A stretch of DNA of 64,000 nucleotides from Streptomyces sp. CB02058 (GTDB lineage: Bacteria > Actinomycetota > Actinomycetes > Streptomycetales > Streptomycetaceae): the NCBI RefSeq assembly GCF_001905505.1, contig NZ_LIPG01000002.1, positions 1,240,001-1,304,000 of the forward strand, in the 5' to 3' direction. The position numbers and the translations under genes were made by a program. The notes under the pieces were generated by a model. It made no database searches, was not told where the DNA came from, and worked only from the letters and a program-made list of their open reading frames with translations. Positions 25,978 to 35,724 of the stretch are shown in pieces; position 1 is the first letter of the stretch; each line of letters opens with the position of its first letter.

Positions 25978-28101
25978 ATGGCAGACCCCTCCAGCTACCG
26001 CCCCAAGCCGGGACAGATCCCCGACTCCCCGGGGGTCTACAAGTTCCGCGACGAGCACCGCCGGGTGATCTACGTCGGGAAGGCCAAGAACCTGCGCCAG
26101 CGCCTGGCCAACTACTTCCAGGACCTGGCCGGTCTCCACCCGCGTACACGCACGATGGTCGCCACGGCCGCCTCCGTCGAGTGGACCGTGGTCTCCACCG
26201 AGGTCGAGGCGCTCCAGCTGGAGTACTCCTGGATCAAGGAGTTCGACCCCCGGTTCAACGTCAAGTACCGCGACGACAAGAGCTATCCCTACCTCGCCGT
26301 CACGCTCAACGAGGAGTTCCCGCGGGTCCAGGTCATGCGCGGCGCCAAGAAGAAGGGCGTGCGCTACTTCGGTCCGTACGGGCACGCCTGGGCCATCCGC
26401 GAGACCGTCGACCTCATGCTCCGGGTCTTCCCGGTGCGGACATGCTCCGCCGGTGTCTTCAAGAACGCCGAGCGGACCGGCCGCCCCTGCCTCCTCGGCT
26501 ACATCGGCAAGTGCTCCGCCCCCTGCGTCGGCCGGGTCAGCCCCGAGGAACACCGGGATCTGGCCGATGACTTCTGCGACTTCATGGCGGGCCGCACCGG
26601 GACGTACATCCGCCGCCTGGAGAAGGACATGATGCAGGCGGCCGAGGAGATGGAGTACGAGCGGGCGGCCCGCCTGCGCGACGACGCGGAGGCGCTGAAG
26701 CGCGCCATGGAGAAGAGCGCCGTCGTCCTCGCCGACGCCACCGACGCCGACCTGATCGCCGTGGCGGAGGACGAGCTCGAAGCGGCGGTCCAGATCTTCC
26801 ACGTCCGGGGCGGGCGGGTGCGGGGCCAGCGCGGCTGGGTCACCGACAAGGTCGAGGCCGTCGACACGTCCGGCCTGGTCGAACACGCGCTCCAGCAGCT
26901 GTACGGGGAGGAGTCCGGCGACGCCGTGCCCAAGGAGGTGCTGGTCCCGGCGCTCCCCGAGGACCCCGAAGCCGTGTCCCAGTGGCTCGCGGACCGCAGG
27001 GGCTCCCAGGTCAGCCTGCGCATCCCGCAGCGGGGCGACAAGAAGGACCTGATGATCACGGTCCAGCGCAATGCCCAGCAGGCGCTCGGACTGCACAAGA
27101 CCAAGCGCGCCTCCGACCTCACGACCCGCTCCCGCGCCCTGGAGGAGATCGCCGAGGCGCTCGGCCTCGACACCGCGCCGCTGCGCGTCGAGTGCTTCGA
27201 CATCTCGCACCTCCAGGGCGACGACGTGGTCGCCTCGATGGTGGTCTTCGAGGACGGTCTCGCTCGCAAGAGCGAATACCGCCGCTTCCAGATCAAGGGC
27301 TTCGAGGGCCAGGACGACGTCCGGTCGATGCACGAGGTCATCGGCCGCCGCTTCAAGCGCTACCTCCAGGAGAAGGAACGCACGGGGGAGTGGGAGGAGA
27401 CCCCGGCCCCCACGGGCCCCGTACCGGCTCCGACAGACCCTGCCTCCACCCCCGCGGGCTCCGCACCGGCCACGGCGGGCCCTGTTCCGGTCCTCGGCTC
27501 CGCGCCCGCCCCGGACGAGGCGGCCTCCGCACAGCAGCCCGCCGCCGCGCGGGAGGAGCCCCGCGAGGACGACGGCCGCCCCAAGCGGTTCGCCTACCCG
27601 CCGCAGCTCGTCGTCGTCGACGGAGGGCAGCCCCAGGTCGCCGCCGCCAAGCGGGCCCTGGACGAGCTGGGCATCGACGACATCGCCGTCTGCGGTCTCG
27701 CCAAGCGCCTCGAAGAGGTCTGGCTGCCCGACGACGACGATCCGGTGGTCCTTCCCCGCTCCAGCGAGGGCCTCTACCTCCTTCAGCGCATCCGGGACGA
27801 GGCCCACCGCTTCGCCATCACCTACCAGCGGGCCAAGCGCGCCAAGCGCATCCGCAGCAGCCCCCTGGACGAGGTCGCCGGCCTGGGCGAGACCCGCAAG
27901 CAGGCGCTGATCAAGCATTTCGGCTCCGTCAAGAAGCTGCGGCAGGCGACAATCGAAGAGATCTGCGAGGTGCCGGGGATAGGGCGCAGGACCGCGGAGT
28001 CGGTGGCCGCGTCCCTGGCGTCGGCGGCCCCGGCCGCACCCGCCGTGAACACCGCCACAGGAGAGATCATTGAAGAGGACGACGGGGGCAGCAGGACATG
28101 A
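25978..28101 (+). CDS. uvrC: Excinuclease ABC subunit C
   Basis: A 707-residue UvrC, the dual-incision nuclease of nucleotide excision repair. An N-terminal GIY-YIG nuclease ([20 protein letters not shown], 19-38) makes the 3' cut. A UVR domain ([20 protein letters not shown]) binds UvrB. The RNase-H-like nuclease ([20 protein letters not shown] near 407) makes the 5' cut, and helix-hairpin-helix motifs end the protein. An Ala/Pro-rich insert of about 65 residues (about 470-533) splits the C-terminal nuclease domain and makes the protein longer than the usual 600-650. The stop overlaps the rapZ start (ATGA). Confidence 0.98.
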   Translation: MADPSSYRPKPGQIPDSPGVYKFRDEHRRVIYVGKAKNLRQRLANYFQDLAGLHPRTRTMVATAASVEWTVVSTEVEALQLEYSWIKEFDPRFNVKYRDDKSYPYLAVTLNEEFPRVQVMRGAKKKGVRYFGPYGHAWAIRETVDLMLRVFPVRTCSAGVFKNAERTGRPCLLGYIGKCSAPCVGRVSPEEHRDLADDFCDFMAGRTGTYIRRLEKDMMQAAEEMEYERAARLRDDAEALKRAMEKSAVVLADATDADLIAVAEDELEAAVQIFHVRGGRVRGQRGWVTDKVEAVDTSGLVEHALQQLYGEESGDAVPKEVLVPALPEDPEAVSQWLADRRGSQVSLRIPQRGDKKDLMITVQRNAQQALGLHKTKRASDLTTRSRALEEIAEALGLDTAPLRVECFDISHLQGDDVVASMVVFEDGLARKSEYRRFQIKGFEGQDDVRSMHEVIGRRFKRYLQEKERTGEWEETPAPTGPVPAPTDPASTPAGSAPATAGPVPVLGSAPAPDEAASAQQPAAAREEPREDDGRPKRFAYPPQLVVVDGGQPQVAAAKRALDELGIDDIAVCGLAKRLEEVWLPDDDDPVVLPRSSEGLYLLQRIRDEAHRFAITYQRAKRAKRIRSSPLDEVAGLGETRKQALIKHFGSVKKLRQATIEEICEVPGIGRRTAESVAASLASAAPAAPAVNTATGEIIEEDDGGSRT

Positions 28102-29063
28102 CCGAGCACGCGCATGAACACCATGACGACCGCGGCCGAGCAGACGGAGCAGCACACGTGAGTACGGGAAGCACCACGGAGAAGGCCGAGGCCACCGCGC
28201 CCGCCATCCCCGAGCTGGTGATCATCTCCGGAATGTCGGGCGCCGGGCGCAGCACCGCCGCCAAGTGTCTGGAGGACCTCGGCTGGTTCGTCGTCGACAA
28301 CCTGCCGCCCGCGCTGATCCCCACGATGGTGGAGCTCGGCGCCCGGTCCCAGGGCAATGTCGCCCGCATCGCCGTCGTCGTCGACGTGCGGGGGCGCCGC
28401 TTCTTCGACAATCTCCGGGAGTCCCTCGCGGACCTGGAGGCCAAGCACGTCACCCGGCGGATCGTCTTCCTGGAGTCCTCCGACGACGCCCTCGTACGCC
28501 GTTTCGAATCGGTCCGCCGCCCGCACCCGCTCCAGGGCGACGGCCGCATCGTCGACGGCATCGCGGCCGAGCGCGACCTGCTGCGTGAGCTGCGGGGCGA
28601 CGCCGACCTGGTCATCGACACCTCCAGCCTCAACGTGCACGAGCTGCGGGCCAAGATGGACGCCCAGTTCGCCGGGGACGAGGAGCCCGAGCTGCGGGCC
28701 ACGGTGATGTCGTTCGGCTTCAAGTACGGCCTGCCGGTCGACGCCGATCTCGTCGTCGACTGCCGCTTCCTGCCCAACCCGCACTGGGTCCCCGAGCTCC
28801 GCCCCTTCACCGGGCTCAACGAGGAGGTGTCCGACTACGTCTTCGACCAGCCGGGTGCCAAGGAATTCCTCAACCAGTACACGGAGCTCCTCCAGCTCAT
28901 CGCCTCCGGCTACCGCCGCGAGGGCAAGCGTTACGTGACCATCGCCGTCGGCTGCACGGGCGGCAAGCACCGCTCCGTCGCGATGTCGGAGAAGCTGGCG
29001 GCACGGCTCGCCACCGAAGGTATCGAGACCGTCCTCGTCCACCGGGACATGGGGCGAGAGTGA
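28098..29063 (+). CDS. rapZ: RapZ/YvcJ-family nucleotide-binding protein
   Basis: A 321-residue RapZ-family protein. The N-terminal P-loop is GMSGAGRS (45-52), with Arg in place of the usual Lys. This substitution appears to be shared by actinobacterial members. The C-terminal domain, with [20 protein letters not shown] and [21 protein letters not shown] motifs, is the conserved sensing/RNA-binding part. In E. coli RapZ controls glucosamine-6-phosphate synthesis through small RNAs; in actinobacteria the role is unclear. It overlaps uvrC and yvcK by four bases each, so translation of uvrC, rapZ and yvcK is coupled, continuing into whiA. The first 38 residues are His/Ala-rich and unconserved. 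Confidence 0.94.
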   Translation: MTEHAHEHHDDRGRADGAAHVSTGSTTEKAEATAPAIPELVIISGMSGAGRSTAAKCLEDLGWFVVDNLPPALIPTMVELGARSQGNVARIAVVVDVRGRRFFDNLRESLADLEAKHVTRRIVFLESSDDALVRRFESVRRPHPLQGDGRIVDGIAAERDLLRELRGDADLVIDTSSLNVHELRAKMDAQFAGDEEPELRATVMSFGFKYGLPVDADLVVDCRFLPNPHWVPELRPFTGLNEEVSDYVFDQPGAKEFLNQYTELLQLIASGYRREGKRYVTIAVGCTGGKHRSVAMSEKLAARLATEGIETVLVHRDMGRE

Positions 29064-30091
29064 CCAGTCGCAATCTGCGTCTGCGGCGGCTGAGCAGAGC
29101 CACGGCCGCGCTCTCCGGCCGCAGCCGCGGCGCGCCCAAGGTCGTCGCCCTCGGCGGCGGCATGGGCCTGTCGGCGTCGCTCACGGCCCTGCGCCGGATC
29201 ACCGGCGACCTCACCGCCGTGGTCACCGTCGCCGACGACGGAGGCTCCAGCGGGCGGCTCCGGGAGGAGCTCGGTGTCCTGCCGCCGGGCGACCTGCGCA
29301 AGGCGCTCGCCGCGCTCTGCGGGGACGACGAATGGGGCAGGACCTGGGCCCAGGTCATCCAGCACCGCTTCGAGTCCAAGGGCGATCTGCACGAGCACGC
29401 GGTGGGCAACCTGCTCATCGTCGCCCTCTGGGAGCAGCTGGGCGACCACGTCCAGGCCCTGGACCTGGTCGGCAAGCTCCTCGGGGCGCACGGCCGGGTG
29501 CTGCCGATGTCCGCGGTGCCCCTGGAGCTCCAGGCGCTCGTACGGGGACACCACCCCGACCGGCCGGACGAGACCGTCACGGTGCGCGGGCAGGCCACGG
29601 TGGCGCTGACCCCCGGCGAGGTGCAGTCCGTCCACGTCGTACCCGCCGATCCTCCGGCCGTCCCCGAGGCGGTCGCCGCCGTCCTCGACGCCGATTGGGT
29701 GGTTCTGGGTCCGGGGTCCTGGTTCTCCTCGGTGATTCCGCATCTACTGGTCCCCGAACTGCTCGACGCACTGGTGACCACGAAGGCCCGTAAGGTCCTC
29801 TCGCTGAACCTCGCACCACAGCCCGGTGAAACAGATGGCTTCTCACCGCAGCGTCATTTGGAGGTTTTGGGACGACACGCCCCTAAACTCGCCATGGACG
29901 TGGTGCTGGCCGACGAGGCCGCCGTACCCGACCGCGAGTCCCTCGCCGATGCCGCCCAGCGGCTCGGAGCCGCGGTCGAGCTGGCCCCCGTGGCCTCACC
30001 CGACGGCGCTCCGACACATGATCCGGAGCTGTTGGCCGCCGCGTACGACCGTATTTTTCGGATGCATGGAAGGATCGGCCCATGGCGATGA
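29060..30091 (+). CDS. yvcK: Gluconeogenesis factor YvcK/CofD-like protein
   Basis: A 343-residue protein of the YvcK family in the CofD-like fold. [18 protein letters not shown] near the N-terminus is the nucleotide-sugar-binding loop, followed by [17 protein letters not shown] and [12 protein letters not shown]. The [20 protein letters not shown] motif completes the site. In Bacillus and Mycobacterium these proteins bind UDP-GlcNAc and affect cell-wall precursor supply and growth on gluconeogenic carbon. It lies in the conserved rapZ-yvcK-whiA order, with a 4-base overlap before and a 10-base overlap after. Confidence 0.94.
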   Translation: MTSRNLRLRRLSRATAALSGRSRGAPKVVALGGGMGLSASLTALRRITGDLTAVVTVADDGGSSGRLREELGVLPPGDLRKALAALCGDDEWGRTWAQVIQHRFESKGDLHEHAVGNLLIVALWEQLGDHVQALDLVGKLLGAHGRVLPMSAVPLELQALVRGHHPDRPDETVTVRGQATVALTPGEVQSVHVVPADPPAVPEAVAAVLDADWVVLGPGSWFSSVIPHLLVPELLDALVTTKARKVLSLNLAPQPGETDGFSPQRHLEVLGRHAPKLAMDVVLADEAAVPDRESLADAAQRLGAAVELAPVASPDGAPTHDPELLAAAYDRIFRMHGRIGPWR

Positions 30092-31071
30092 CGCCAGCGG
30101 TGAAGGACGAAATCTCTCGGCTTCCCGTGACCCGGACCTGCTGCAGGAAAGCAGAGGTCTCGGCGATTCTTCGGTTCGCGGGCGGGCTGCACCTGGTGAG
30201 CGGCCGGATTGTGATCGAGGCCGAGCTGGACACGGGGAGCGCGGCACGACGGCTCAAGCGGGACGTCCTGGAGATCTTCGGGCACAGCTCGGAGCTGATC
30301 GTGATGGCCCCCGGCGGGCTGCGCCGCGGCTCGCGGTTCGTCGTCCGTGTGGTGGCCGGCGGCGACCAGCTGGCCCGCCAGACCGGTCTGGTGGACGGCC
30401 GCGGCCGTCCGATCCGCGGGTTGCCGCCGCAAGTGGTCTCGGGGGCCACCTGCGACGCCGAGGCCGCCTGGCGTGGCGCCTTCCTGGCCCACGGCTCGCT
30501 CACCGAGCCCGGCCGTTCCTCCTCGCTGGAGGTCACCTGCCCCGGCCCCGAGGCCGCCCTCGCCCTGGTCGGTGCCGCCCGCAGGCTCTCCATCGCCGCC
30601 AAGGCGCGCGAGGTGCGGGGTGTCGACCGGGTGGTCGTCAGGGACGGCGACGCCATCGGCGCGCTGCTGACCCGGCTCGGCGCCCATGAGGCGGTGCTGG
30701 CCTGGGAGGAACGCCGGATGCGGCGCGAGGTCCGTGCCACGGCCAACCGGCTCGCCAACTTCGACGACGCCAACCTCCGCCGGTCCGCCCGCGCCGCCGT
30801 GGCCGCGGGCGCCCGGGTGGGACGCGCGCTGGAGATCCTGGGCGAGGAGGTCCCGGAGCACCTCGCGGCGGCCGGACGGCTGCGCATGGAGCACAAGCAG
30901 GCCTCCCTGGAGGAGCTGGGCGCGCTCGCCGACCCGCCGCTGACCAAGGATGCCGTCGCGGGCCGTATCCGGCGCCTGCTGGCCATGGCCGACAAGCGGG
31001 CCCAGGACCTCGGCATCCCGGGCACGGAATCCACCCTCAGCGAGGAAATGGCCGACGGCCTCGTCGGCTGA
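30082..31071 (+). CDS. whiA: WhiA sporulation regulator
   Basis: A 329-residue DNA-binding protein required with WhiB for sporulation septation in Streptomyces. The N-terminal two-thirds is a LAGLIDADG-homing-endonuclease-like fold without nuclease residues ([20 protein letters not shown], then [20 protein letters not shown]). The C-terminal helix-turn-helix is around 230-315 ([40 protein letters not shown]). ATG at 30082 lies inside yvcK, so expression is coupled to the upstream genes. In S. coelicolor a developmentally regulated internal promoter is also known, but I cannot point to it here. Two strong hairpins follow. Confidence 0.97.
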   Translation: MAMTPAVKDEISRLPVTRTCCRKAEVSAILRFAGGLHLVSGRIVIEAELDTGSAARRLKRDVLEIFGHSSELIVMAPGGLRRGSRFVVRVVAGGDQLARQTGLVDGRGRPIRGLPPQVVSGATCDAEAAWRGAFLAHGSLTEPGRSSSLEVTCPGPEAALALVGAARRLSIAAKAREVRGVDRVVVRDGDAIGALLTRLGAHEAVLAWEERRMRREVRATANRLANFDDANLRRSARAAVAAGARVGRALEILGEEVPEHLAAAGRLRMEHKQASLEELGALADPPLTKDAVAGRIRRLLAMADKRAQDLGIPGTESTLSEEMADGLVG

Positions 31072-31086
31072 GAGCCCACAGGGCGG

Positions 31087-31127
31087 GGCCATTCCGAAAT
31101 TCGGCGGAGCGATTTTCGGAATGGGCC
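31087..31127 (+). terminator. First hairpin after whiA
   Basis: GGCCATTCCGAAA (31087-31099) pairs with TTTCGGAATgGGCC (31114-31127), leaving one bulged G. It starts 16 bases after the stop and is AT-richer than the surroundings. Confidence 0.75.
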
Positions 31128-31157
31128 GAGTGCCGCCCCGCAGGCATTGACTGAGCG

Positions 31158-31187
31158 CGACCCCGCACGATTGAGCGTGCGGGGTCG
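31158..31187 (+). terminator. Second hairpin after whiA
   Basis: A perfect 12-bp stem (CGACCCCGCACG, 31158-31169, with 31176-31187) has a six-base loop. With the first hairpin it makes a double terminator for the uvrC-rapZ-yvcK-whiA transcript. Confidence 0.85.
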
Positions 31188-31482
31188 TGGCGTTCCGTGG
31201 TCCGTGTCCCCGGAAAACGCGCAGTCCCGGTGCTTTTATCGATTGAGTACCGTGGCGCGCAATTGAGCGTGCGCCTCGCCCGGGCCGGACATTCGATCAC
31301 GGATCGCGGGCGGAGGCCCGGTGGCTGAATCCGGGTCAGTGACTCCCGGTGACCCCGCGCGGGCGGGTGCCGGTGGGCCCCTCGCGCCGCAAGGGAGACG
31401 GCTCGGGCGGGAGTTGACGCTTGGTGACCATCGGGCGGGCCTGTCGTGCCCGCCGGGTCAATAGGCCGGAATCGATTGCTCC

Positions 31483-31494
31483 TACTCAGGAGTA
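31483..31494. promoter_or_regulatory. Short inverted repeat upstream of gap, possible operator
   Basis: TACTC-AG-GAGTA lies about 135 bases before gap, and an overlapping frame (CTCCT-ACTC-AGGAG, 31479-31492) is also self-complementary. Between the whiA terminators and gap, the 558-base gene-free stretch otherwise shows this element, the probable -10 and leader hairpin near gap, and about 290 bases (31190-31480) in which I see nothing specific. Regulation is only inferred. Confidence 0.3.
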
Positions 31495-31578
31495 AGGAGA
31501 TCTCGCTCCACACCGTCGCTCTCGATGTCACCCCTGAGCCTTCGGAGAGGTAGGGTCGGAGGCGGTCGGGGACATCCC

Positions 31579-31607
31579 TATAAAACTCGCCGGCATCGAA
31601 ACCGGCG
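31579..31607 (+). promoter_or_regulatory. gap -10 element and leader hairpin
   Basis: TATAAA (31579-31584) is a strong -10-like box 46 bases before the gap start codon; no convincing -35 precedes it. Directly after it, CGCCGG (31588-31593) and CCGGCG (31602-31607) form a small hairpin that would sit at the extreme 5' end of the mRNA. GAGGAG follows as ribosome site. Confidence 0.5.
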
Positions 31608-31614
31608 TTCCTAA

Positions 31615-32640
<1,026 letters not shown>

Positions 32641-32674
32641 TCCTAGGATCGGCAGGCAGCAAGGTGTGATGTGA

Positions 32675-32712
32675 GGGGCTCGGACGGCGCGACGCGGCGC
32701 CGTTCGAGCCCC
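32675..32712 (+). terminator. Strong hairpin between gap and pgk
   Basis: A 16-bp stem with one G-U pair joins 32675-32690 and 32697-32712, with a six-base loop. It begins 35 bases after gap and ends 41 bases before pgk. It may terminate most gap transcripts or protect the gap 3' end. Confidence 0.8.
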
Positions 32713-32753
32713 CTTGCATGCTCATCCGTCCTTCCAAGGAGTATTGGGAACAG

Positions 32754-33965
32754 ATGAAGACGATCGACGAACTTCTCGCCGAAGGGGTCGCGGGCAAGCG
32801 GGTATTCGTCCGCGCCGACCTCAACGTGCCGCTGGACGGCACCACGATCACCGACGACGGCCGCATCCGCGCCGTCCGCCCGACGGTCGCCGAACTCGCC
32901 GCTGCCGGTGCGCGGGTCATCGTCGCCTCGCACCTCGGCCGCCCCAAGGGCGCCCCGGACCCGGCGTTCTCGCTGGCCCCCGCCGCCGCCCGCCTCGGCG
33001 AGCTGCTCGGCACCGAGGTCGCCTTCGCGACCGACACGGTCGGCGAGTCCGCCCGGGCCACGGTCGCCGCTCTCACCGACGGCCAGGTCGCCGTCATCGA
33101 GAACCTCCGCTTCAACGCCGGCGAGACGTCGAAGGACGACGCCGAGCGCGGCGCCTTCGCCGACCGGCTCGCCGAGCTCGCCGACGTGTACGTGGGCGAC
33201 GGCTTCGGCGCCGTCCACCGCAAGCACGCCTCGGTCTTCGACCTCCCGGCCCGGCTGCCGCACGCGGCGGGCGGTCTGATCGCCACCGAGGTCGGCGTCC
33301 TGAAGAAGCTCACCGAGGACGTCGCGCGGCCGTACGCCGTGGTCCTCGGCGGCGCCAAGGTCTCCGACAAGCTCGGGGTCATCGACCACCTGCTGGAGAA
33401 GGCCGACCGCATCCTGATCGGCGGCGGCATGGCCTACACCTTCCTCAAGGCCCAGGGCCACGAGGTCGGCACCTCGCTCCTCCAGGAGGACCAGGTCCCC
33501 GCGGTCCAGGGCTACCTCAAGCGCGCCGAGGAGCTCGGTGTGGAGTTCGTGCTCCCCGTCGACGTCCTGGTCGCGGGCGAGTTCCCCGACCTGAAGACCA
33601 AGGCCCCGGCCAACCCCTCCACGGTCGCCGCCGACGCCATCCCGGCCGACCAGGAGGGCCTGGACATCGGCCCCGCGACCCGCGAGCTGTACGCGTCGAA
33701 GCTCGCCGACGCGGCCACCGTCTTCTGGAACGGCCCCATGGGTGTCTTCGAGCACCCCGACTACGCCGAGGGCACCAAGGCGGTCGCCCAGGCCCTCGTC
33801 GACTCCCCGGCCTTCAGCGTCGTGGGCGGCGGGGACTCCGCAGCCGCCGTCCGCATCCTCGGCTTCGACGAGAATGCTTTCGGCCACATCTCGACCGGTG
33901 GCGGCGCCAGCCTCGAATACCTCGAAGGCAAGACGCTTCCCGGACTCGCCGCACTGGAGGACTGA
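32754..33965 (+). CDS. pgk: Phosphoglycerate kinase
   Basis: A 403-residue phosphoglycerate kinase, which makes ATP and 3-phosphoglycerate from 1,3-bisphosphoglycerate. Motifs include KRVFVRADLNVPLDG near the N-terminus, SHLGRPKGAPDP, VLGGAKVSDKLGVI, GGGMAYTFLKAQG and the nucleotide loop VGGGDSAAAV. I chose ATG 32754 (MKTIDELL), which has AAGGAG 12 bases upstream, over ATG 32718, which adds 12 residues not seen in the family. tpiA begins 6 bases after its stop. Confidence 0.97.
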   Translation: MKTIDELLAEGVAGKRVFVRADLNVPLDGTTITDDGRIRAVRPTVAELAAAGARVIVASHLGRPKGAPDPAFSLAPAAARLGELLGTEVAFATDTVGESARATVAALTDGQVAVIENLRFNAGETSKDDAERGAFADRLAELADVYVGDGFGAVHRKHASVFDLPARLPHAAGGLIATEVGVLKKLTEDVARPYAVVLGGAKVSDKLGVIDHLLEKADRILIGGGMAYTFLKAQGHEVGTSLLQEDQVPAVQGYLKRAEELGVEFVLPVDVLVAGEFPDLKTKAPANPSTVAADAIPADQEGLDIGPATRELYASKLADAATVFWNGPMGVFEHPDYAEGTKAVAQALVDSPAFSVVGGGDSAAAVRILGFDENAFGHISTGGGASLEYLEGKTLPGLAALED

Positions 33966-33971
33966 CCCTCA

Positions 33972-34748
33972 ATGACCACCCGCACCCCGCTCATGGCGGG
34001 CAACTGGAAGATGAACCTCAACCACCTCGAGGCCATCGCCCACGTCCAGAAGCTCGCCTTCGCCCTGGCCGACAAGGACTACGAGGCCGTCGAGGTCGCC
34101 GTCCTGCCGCCCTTCACCGACCTGCGCTCCGTGCAGACGCTGGTCGACGGCGACAAGCTGAAGATCAAGTACGGCGCCCAGGACCTCTCGGCGCAGGACT
34201 CCGGCGCGTACACCGGTGAGATCTCCGGCTCGATGCTCGCCAAGCTGAAGTGCACCTTCGTCGCCGTCGGTCACAGCGAGCGACGCCAGTACCACGGCGA
34301 GAACGACGAGATCTGCAACGCCAAGGTGAAGGCCGCCTACAAGCACGGCCTGACCCCGATCCTCTGCGTCGGCGAGGGCCTGGACATCCGCAAGGCCGGT
34401 GACCAGGTCTCCTACACGCTGGCCCAGCTCGACGGCGCCCTGAAGGACATCCCGGCCGAGCAGGCCGAGTCCATCGTGATCGCCTACGAGCCGGTCTGGG
34501 CCATCGGGACCGGCGAGGTCGCCACCCCCGAGGACGCCCAGGAGGTCTGCGGCGCGATCCGCCGCCGGCTCGCCGAGCTGTACTCCCAGGAGCTGGCCGA
34601 CGCCGTCCGCATCCAGTACGGCGGCTCCGTGAAGTCCGGCAATGTCGGGGCCATCATGGCGCAGCCCGACGTGGACGGTGCCCTGATCGGTGGAGCCGCG
34701 CTCGACGCCGACGAGTTCGTCAAGATCGTCCGCTTCCGCGACCAGTAG
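33972..34748 (+). CDS. tpiA: Triosephosphate isomerase
   Basis: A 258-residue TIM-barrel enzyme that interconverts dihydroxyacetone phosphate and glyceraldehyde 3-phosphate. Catalytic residues are K13 in GNWKMN, H101 in VGHSERRQ and E173 in [11 protein letters not shown]. The phosphate loop is [10 protein letters not shown] and GALIGGAAL. It follows pgk by six bases and is surely co-transcribed with it. A strong hairpin downstream separates it from secG. Confidence 0.98.
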   Translation: MTTRTPLMAGNWKMNLNHLEAIAHVQKLAFALADKDYEAVEVAVLPPFTDLRSVQTLVDGDKLKIKYGAQDLSAQDSGAYTGEISGSMLAKLKCTFVAVGHSERRQYHGENDEICNAKVKAAYKHGLTPILCVGEGLDIRKAGDQVSYTLAQLDGALKDIPAEQAESIVIAYEPVWAIGTGEVATPEDAQEVCGAIRRRLAELYSQELADAVRIQYGGSVKSGNVGAIMAQPDVDGALIGGAALDADEFVKIVRFRDQ

Positions 34749-34804
34749 GATCGTCCGCTTCGGCGACCGGTGAGTATGCGGTTGCGCCGATCCGTCGTAC
34801 CCTT

Positions 34805-34840
34805 GCGGGGGCCGAGGGGGGTATACCCTCAGGCCCCCGC
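34805..34840 (+). terminator. Hairpin between tpiA and secG
   Basis: A 14-bp stem with one bulge joins 34805-34818 and 34826-34840. It includes the palindrome GGGTATACCC at its apex. It probably ends the pgk-tpiA transcript, so secG would need its own promoter or read-through. Confidence 0.8.
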
Positions 34841-34886
34841 TGTTCGTACATGCAGTCCTAGGAATTCCGGAAAGTAGGGACCAGCC

Positions 34887-35123
34887 GTGGTTTTGGCGTT
34901 CGAGATCGCCCTGATCGTCTTCAGCCTGCTGCTGATGCTGCTGGTGCTGATGCACAAGGGAAAGGGCGGCGGCCTCTCCGACATGTTCGGTGGCGGAATG
35001 CAGTCCTCCGTGGGCGGCTCCTCGGTCGCCGAGCGCAACCTCGACCGCATCACCGTCGTGGTCGGTCTGGCCTGGTTCGCGTGCATTGTCGTCCTCGCTC
35101 TGCTCATCAAGCTGGACAGCTGA
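34887..35123 (+). CDS. secG: Preprotein translocase subunit SecG
   Basis: A 78-residue membrane protein with two transmembrane helices (about 3-22 and 53-74) and a central Gly-rich loop, GKGGGLSDMFGGGMQSS, which is diagnostic for SecG. It stabilises the SecYEG channel during SecA-driven export. The GTG start follows AAGTAGGGA. Its place after tpiA is common to many actinobacteria. Confidence 0.95.
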   Translation: MVLAFEIALIVFSLLLMLLVLMHKGKGGGLSDMFGGGMQSSVGGSSVAERNLDRITVVVGLAWFACIVVLALLIKLDS

Positions 35124-35164
35124 CCCGTCGTCCGCGAATCCCGGTGAGGGTGTAACTCCTTTCA

Positions 35165-35193
35165 CTGGACGCGCGTTGGGCCTTACGTAGACT
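35165..35193 (+). promoter_or_regulatory. Promoter of the RbpA-family gene
   Basis: CTGGAC (35165-35170) and TAGACT (35188-35193) are 17 bp apart. TAGACT is a typical HrdB -10 box in Streptomyces. The start of transcription would be near 35200. A GTAAC-N18-GTT arrangement (35152-35177) overlaps it and could suit an ECF sigma factor. Confidence 0.55.
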
Positions 35194-35232
35194 GGGGCAT
35201 CTTCGAGCACCATCACGCAGGGAGTTACGACC

Positions 35233-35568
35233 GTGGCAAGTGGCAACGCGATCCGGGGAAGCCGGGTCGGAGCGGGGCCGATGGGGGAGGCCGAGCGGGG
35301 CGAGTCCGCGCCGCGCCTCCGCATCTCCTTCTGGTGCTCGAACGGGCACGAGACGCAGCCGAGCTTCGCCCATGACGCGCAGGTACCGGAGACCTGGGAC
35401 TGCCCGCGCTGCGGTTTCCCGGCCGGCCAGGATCAGGACAATCCGCCCGACCCACCGCGCACCGAGCCGTACAAGACGCACCTCGCGTACGTGCGCGAGC
35501 GGCGCAGCGACGCGGACGGCGAAGCCATCCTCGCCGAAGCCCTCGCGAAACTCCGCGGCGAAATCTGA
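35233..35568 (+). CDS. RbpA-family RNA polymerase-binding protein (RbpB-like paralogue)
   Basis: A 111-residue protein of the RbpA family, actinobacterial factors that bind RNA polymerase and the principal sigma factor and help open promoters. The N-terminal IRGSRVG basic tail, the zinc-ribbon-like core with CSNGH and CPRCG, and the C-terminal sigma-interaction helices (THLAYVRERRSDADGEAILA) are all present. Compared with classical Streptomyces RbpA, the usual THWDML is replaced by THLAYV and the core differs, so this is more likely the second paralogue found beside secG. A terminator hairpin follows. Confidence 0.85.
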   Translation: MASGNAIRGSRVGAGPMGEAERGESAPRLRISFWCSNGHETQPSFAHDAQVPETWDCPRCGFPAGQDQDNPPDPPRTEPYKTHLAYVRERRSDADGEAILAEALAKLRGEI

Positions 35569-35580
35569 CAGCAGTTCACC

Positions 35581-35607
35581 GGCCGGTCACCTCTCGGGTG
35601 CCCGGCC
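35581..35607 (+). terminator. Terminator of the RbpA-family gene
   Basis: GGCCGG (35581-35586) and CACC (35588-35591) pair with GGTG (35597-35600) and CCGGCC (35602-35607), with one T:C mismatch. It begins 12 bases after the stop codon. Confidence 0.75.
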
Positions 35608-35724
35608 GGAATGCGTTTGTCGCCTCCGGCCCCTGCCATTGCTCCGCCGCACCCTCCAGATCAATTAGGTTGGAGGGGCAGCGGGGAAGGTTGCAGGTAC
35701 GAGAAGAAGTGGGCGATTTCCGGG

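Noticed and set aside
30082..31071. WhiA as a homing endonuclease
   Set aside because: The fold is related to LAGLIDADG proteins, but catalytic acidic residues are absent and the gene context is that of the developmental regulator.
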